The notes under the pieces: model-generated
Told to the model about the DNA's origin: nothing
Database searches by the model: none
The model's input: the letters and a program-made list of their open reading frames with translations, nothing else
NCBI GenBank assembly: GCA_043800975.1
Contig: JAZDMK010000181.1
Location: 1-9,167, forward strand
DNA: 9,167 nucleotides
From: JAZDMK01 sp043800975
GTDB lineage: Bacteria; Bacteroidota; Bacteroidia; Bacteroidales; JAHJDW01
Reading direction: 5' to 3'
Translations under genes and position numbers: made by a program
In this document: positions 6,334 through 9,167 of the stretch, one piece after another
Layout of the letters: every line of letters starts with the position of its first letter
How positions within the stretch are numbered: position 1 is the first letter of the stretch

Positions 6334-7377
6334 TTAATACGACAGACAGTATTGATGTGCTGTTCTGGTGATATCAAAATTGTTCATGCAATGATTATAA
6401 GCTGACCCGATCATTTTTAGGATTTCCCCATTCTCGTATAATCGGATGGCATATTCAATCTGGGTCGACAAATCCTCTGCATTGTTATTTTCAAACATGA
6501 TCCCTTGTTTCCCGTTTTCCAAAATTTCAGCAGGACCTTCGATATTTGAGGCAATCACCGGCACTTTTGCAGCCATTGCTTCAACTACGGTTAAGCCAAA
6601 CCCTTCGAGGCGGCTGGGCTGAACAAATAAATCGTAAGTCCGGAGATTTTCATAAATCCATTCTCTGTCTTTATTGCCCAATAAAAAGACGTTTTTGCCC
6701 AGATTCAGACTGGAAATCAATTCCTGAAGGAAGGGACGCGAAGGACCTTCCCCCACCAGGGAAAACTTAATATTTGTCAAACCTTTTTTGATTACGAGCA
6801 AATGTGCTGCCTCAATCAGCAAATCCTGACCTTTTACCTGGTGATCCAGCCTTCCGACCATAACAAGCTGGAACGTATCCCTGTTGAAATTGGCTTCTCT
6901 TTGTTTGATGCCTTTTATTTTGATGCCATTGTAAATAATCTCACACAGATTGTCGCTTCTGCTTTCGACATCCTTTTTAACTGATTTTGAAACCGCAAAG
7001 CGTTTATTGTAATATTTCATAGCAGAGGTATCGAAATCCGGCCCGTGAACAGTCAATACCGCCGGAATAAAACTCGTAAGTTTCAAAAGCAATCCAAGCT
7101 GCGGATCATGTGAATGAATCACGTCAGCCTTAAACCGAAAATTGAAGACATAAAACAGTTTAAAGAAATGGATTGGGTTCCGGCTCTGATTTTTCCTGTT
7201 TAACCTGAATAAAGAAATGTTTTTCCCGATTCTGTTTACTATGCTTGGTTCCAGACTATCGTTTATTACCAAAATAGCCACGTCATGGCCCATACTCTGT
7301 TGTTCGTTAGCGATATCCACCAGCATATTTTCCTTGCCGGCATTGGCCAAACTAAAAGTAACGTGGAGTATTTTCAA
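6334..7377 (-). CDS. GT4-family glycosyltransferase, first of tandem paralogous pair, TTG start
   Basis: The protein has 347 residues starting (TTG) MKILHVTFSLANAGKENML, 7 bp after the CapK-like gene's TGA. The TTG is chosen because the next in-frame ATG (Met18) would delete the first beta strand and because the paralog downstream starts at the same residue. Motifs are HSHDP (88-92), IIYNGIKI (147-154), VGRLDHQVKGQDLL (174-187), LVGEGPSR (207-214) and the EX7E pair E258/E266 in LEGFGLTVVEAMAAKVPVIAS (257-277). It is a canonical GT4 retaining transferase with an intact V-G-R-L motif. The donor half is close to that of the neighbour while the acceptor half is not, suggesting that the two add the same or similar sugars to different acceptors (inference). 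No membrane helix or Shine-Dalgarno sequence is seen. Confidence 0.95.
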   Translation of the reverse strand: MKILHVTFSLANAGKENMLVDIANEQQSMGHDVAILVINDSLEPSIVNRIGKNISLFRLNRKNQSRNPIHFFKLFYVFNFRFKADVIHSHDPQLGLLLKLTSFIPAVLTVHGPDFDTSAMKYYNKRFAVSKSVKKDVESRSDNLCEIIYNGIKIKGIKQREANFNRDTFQLVMVGRLDHQVKGQDLLIEAAHLLVIKKGLTNIKFSLVGEGPSRPFLQELISSLNLGKNVFLLGNKDREWIYENLRTYDLFVQPSRLEGFGLTVVEAMAAKVPVIASNIEGPAEILENGKQGIMFENNNAEDLSTQIEYAIRLYENGEILKMIGSAYNHCMNNFDITRTAHQYCLSY

Positions 7378-7384
7378 GGGAATT

Positions 7385-8737
7385 TCAGTTTATTCGCTTG
7401 ATATATTGGAATTTACCCGTTTTTTCGTACGGAATTTCTTTGAGGGTTTTTATCTCAACTTTGGAAAAGAAAAGTTCAAGCTTTTGCTGCAGACTTTTCA
7501 GTTTGTTTTCGTCCAATTTCGTTCTGGATTCCAGGAAGAGTAAAATTTCTCCGGGGTTCGTCTGTAAAGCCTGAAACTTCTCCACTTTATCTGCAAACAC
7601 GCCCAATTCATAAAAGATATCTGTAAGAAATACGCCGTGGACAAAACTTCCGCTTTTCAGAATTAGTGTATCTGCCGTCCTGCCATCAATTGAAGTCATA
7701 AGGGGCAGATTGACACCACAGCTGCACTTTTTGTTCGAAATGGACGCTTCGTCTCCATTTTCATACCGGATAAATGGCATGACGTAGTTGTCCAGATCCG
7801 TTCCGACAACGCGGCCGGTTTTTCCCACCAAAGGTTTTCCGTCCGGATCTAGAATCTCCAGGATAATGTGCTCCTGGTTGACGTGAAGGCCGATGTGCAT
7901 TAGACATTCGTACGAAATAGCCGACAATTCGCCACAACCATACTGATCAAACACGTCAGCCCTGAAAACTTTTTTCAGGTATGCCCGGTGGTTTGGATAC
8001 AGACTTTCTGAGGTTGAGGATATAAGCCGGGGTTTAAGGCCTTCTAATTTATTGATGTAAATATAATCGGCAAGCTTTAGAAGTGCAGACAAATAACCTT
8101 TTAAAATCACCGGTTGGAATTTTACCAGCTTTTCATAAATTCCAGGCATATCTTTGTCAGACATCTGAAATGCATTTATTTCCAAATGGTTGTGCAGGAA
8201 GTTGGTAATTGATTTAACTGCTCCTGCTCTCAAAGACTGACTAAGTACAGAACTCGTTCCCCACAGCGTAGCGGTCCGGTCGCCGTATTCAATCCCCATC
8301 CACTCGTACCACCTGTAATAGGAGGCCCAGGTAATTGACCTGTTCATGGTGTCTTTAAGCAGAAAAATCGGAGTCCCTGTTGTCCCACCCGTTTTCCCTT
8401 TCTTGACAATCTCCATCTTGAAGTTTCTTGCTATGAGATTATTGTTTTCCATGCGGGCAATCTCCTTTGTCAGGATTGGTATTTTTTCTATGTCGGTAAG
8501 GGTAAGGAAATCAGACGATTTTAGCTTAATCTTCCTGAAAAGGTTTTCATAATAGGGGACGTTTCTGGAGGAGAAATCTATCAATTTTTTCAATTTGTTC
8601 AACCTGTAAGCTTCTGTTTTATCCTCGTCCCAATATTGACTCTCCCTCAAAAAATCAAGGGTTTTTAAAATGGAGGTTTTCCTGATGTAATCCTGCAAAG
8701 GATAACCTATATTTCGGGCAATTGACTTTCTCATCAT
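7385..8737 (-). CDS. CapK/PaaK-like adenylate-forming enzyme (phenylacetate-CoA ligase family)
   Basis: This 450-residue protein has the length and motifs of the PaaK/CapK branch of the ANL superfamily. KGKTGGTTGTPIF (113-125) is the phosphate-binding loop, DQYGCGE (264-270) the aromatic/Glu motif, TDLDNYVMPFIRYENGDEA (313-331) holds the ribose-binding Asp, and DGRTADTL (351-358) is the hinge. PYEKTGKFQYIKR (436-448) carries the C-terminal catalytic Lys region. Cys278, His281, Cys338 and Cys340 (CSCG, 338-341) could bind zinc, as in some relatives. Canonical members activate a carboxylate as acyl-AMP and pass it to CoA; CapK-like members occur in capsule clusters with unproven roles. Here it may activate an acyl or amino-acid decoration for the glycan (inference). 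It begins MM: the ATG at 8737 and the next at 8734 are both possible. It lies 13 bp after the AsnB-type gene. Confidence 0.92.
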   Translation of the reverse strand: MMRKSIARNIGYPLQDYIRKTSILKTLDFLRESQYWDEDKTEAYRLNKLKKLIDFSSRNVPYYENLFRKIKLKSSDFLTLTDIEKIPILTKEIARMENNNLIARNFKMEIVKKGKTGGTTGTPIFLLKDTMNRSITWASYYRWYEWMGIEYGDRTATLWGTSSVLSQSLRAGAVKSITNFLHNHLEINAFQMSDKDMPGIYEKLVKFQPVILKGYLSALLKLADYIYINKLEGLKPRLISSTSESLYPNHRAYLKKVFRADVFDQYGCGELSAISYECLMHIGLHVNQEHIILEILDPDGKPLVGKTGRVVGTDLDNYVMPFIRYENGDEASISNKKCSCGVNLPLMTSIDGRTADTLILKSGSFVHGVFLTDIFYELGVFADKVEKFQALQTNPGEILLFLESRTKLDENKLKSLQQKLELFFSKVEIKTLKEIPYEKTGKFQYIKRIN

Positions 8738-8741
8738 TTAT

Positions 8742-8745
8742 TCCT
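8742..8745 (-). promoter_or_regulatory. Shine-Dalgarno-like AGGA before the CapK-like gene
   Basis: Minus-strand AGGA lies four bases before the first ATG (8737) and seven before the second (8734). The spacing suits the second ATG slightly better, so the native protein may lack one Met. It is one of few recognisable ribosome-binding sites in the window. Confidence 0.4.
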
Positions 8746-8750
8746 GAACA

Positions 8751-9167
8751 TTAGCTTATCAATTTATCAAGGGAATTTTGAATATTCACAGAATGGATAT
8801 ACCAAAGTTCTTCGTTGCTGAATCCTACTCCCGAATTGCTGTTGTCGTGGTTTGAATACTGATGGACGGGTGTGGAAAAGCCTCTTTTGACCCTGTTAAC
8901 AATGGTTTCGGGGATATATTTTTCCGCTGTTTTTTTCAGAATCATTTTTACGGAATTCTGCGTATAGCCCATTTTTTTATTCAGAGGAATTTTATTCATG
9001 TATTCAACAATCCTGTAATCCAGGAATGGTACCCGACTTTCGATGCTGTTTGCCATCGACATCCTGTCGAGCCTTCTCAACAGCCCGGATAAATAGGTTT
9101 TTTGTTCGAAATAAGTATTTGCTGACTCGGGGCTAAGGTTATTCATGATATAAAAAATCTCCTTCCT
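8751..9167 (-). CDS. asnB: AsnB-type asparagine synthase, C-terminal part, cut by right edge
   Basis: The frame is open from the right edge (first codons Arg-Lys-Glu-Ile-Phe-Tyr-Ile) to a TAA at 8751-8753, giving 138 visible residues. The Met codon at 9146 is internal, not a start. KTYLSGLLRRLDRMSMANS and the following ESRVPFLDYRIVEY are the hallmark of the AsnB synthetase domain, which binds ATP and forms a beta-aspartyl- or glycan-carboxyl-AMP intermediate that is then attacked by ammonia. RVKRGFSTPV is the usual late motif. The last ~35 residues are family-variable. The N-terminal glutaminase half is outside the window. A second AsnB-type gene begins at 451, in the same orientation; the visible parts do not overlap, so their relationship cannot be judged. 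In this setting amidation of a uronic acid is as likely as asparagine synthesis (inference). Confidence 0.93.
   Translation of the reverse strand, partial: RKEIFYIMNNLSPESANTYFEQKTYLSGLLRRLDRMSMANSIESRVPFLDYRIVEYMNKIPLNKKMGYTQNSVKMILKKTAEKYIPETIVNRVKRGFSTPVHQYSNHDNSNSGVGFSNEELWYIHSVNIQNSLDKLIS

Noticed and set aside
5278..7377. Recent gene conversion between the tandem GT4 paralogs
   Set aside because: Even in the most conserved protein block many codons differ synonymously, so no recently homogenised tract is visible.
7217..7543. 108-codon plus-strand open frame across the GT4/CapK-like junction
   Set aside because: It is antisense to two well-supported genes and AT-rich, and its hydrophobic look is the expected shadow of the opposite strand.
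9126..9146. ATG at 9146 as a true start of a short 131-residue protein
   Set aside because: The frame is open upstream to the edge, and the visible sequence is the C-terminal synthetase domain of AsnB, which needs several hundred residues before it.

Overview
The window is a stretch of a surface-polysaccharide (capsule, O-antigen or exopolysaccharide) biosynthesis operon. Every gene I can support lies on the minus strand, so transcription runs from the right edge (9167) to the left edge (1). There are eight complete genes and two genes cut by the window edges. No tRNA, rRNA, CRISPR, insertion sequence, convincing promoter or rho-independent terminator is visible. The transcription unit therefore probably begins upstream of 9167 and continues past 1.

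Organism: composition is AT-rich (roughly 40% GC by eye). Most genes lack a strong Shine-Dalgarno sequence, and the start regions are A/T-rich. This, together with the gene mix (AsnB-type amidotransferases, a CapK/PaaK-like ligase, many GT4 transferases), suggests a Bacteroidota bacterium. That is inference only; no phylogenetic marker is present.

Layout in transcription order: (1) 8751-9167, C-terminal part of an AsnB-type glutamine amidotransferase/synthetase; (2) 7385-8737, phenylacetate-CoA-ligase/CapK-like adenylate-forming enzyme; (3) 6334-7377 and (4) 5278-6324, two gapless tandem paralogous GT4 glycosyltransferases; then a 114-bp spacer with a candidate 44-residue reading frame that overlaps both neighbours; (5) 4186-5163, a third GT4; (6) 3277-4182, a GT11 alpha-1,2-fucosyltransferase-like enzyme; a 48-bp spacer carrying an imperfect copy of the 3' end of that gene; (7) 2068-3228, a fourth GT4; (8) 1236-2087, a NodB-type polysaccharide deacetylase; (9) 456-1226, a formyltransferase-fold enzyme with an atypical catalytic triad; (10) 1-451, N-terminal glutaminase domain of a second AsnB-type enzyme. 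Apart from the two spacers, genes are separated by 3-13 bp or overlap, as expected for one polycistron.

How they fit together (inference): the four GT4 enzymes and the fucosyltransferase would add about five sugars to a lipid-linked repeat unit on the cytoplasmic side. The two AsnB-type enzymes, the CapK-like ligase, the deacetylase and the formyltransferase-like enzyme would decorate sugars by amidation, acyl activation or transfer, N-deacetylation, and formylation or a related one-carbon transfer. Initiating transferase, flippase, polymerase, export and nucleotide-sugar genes are not in the window. The most unusual points are the high density of modification enzymes, the formyltransferase with Ser where Asn is expected, the tandem GT pair with uneven divergence, non-ATG starts in three consecutive GTs, and reading-frame remnants or small ORFs in the two spacers.
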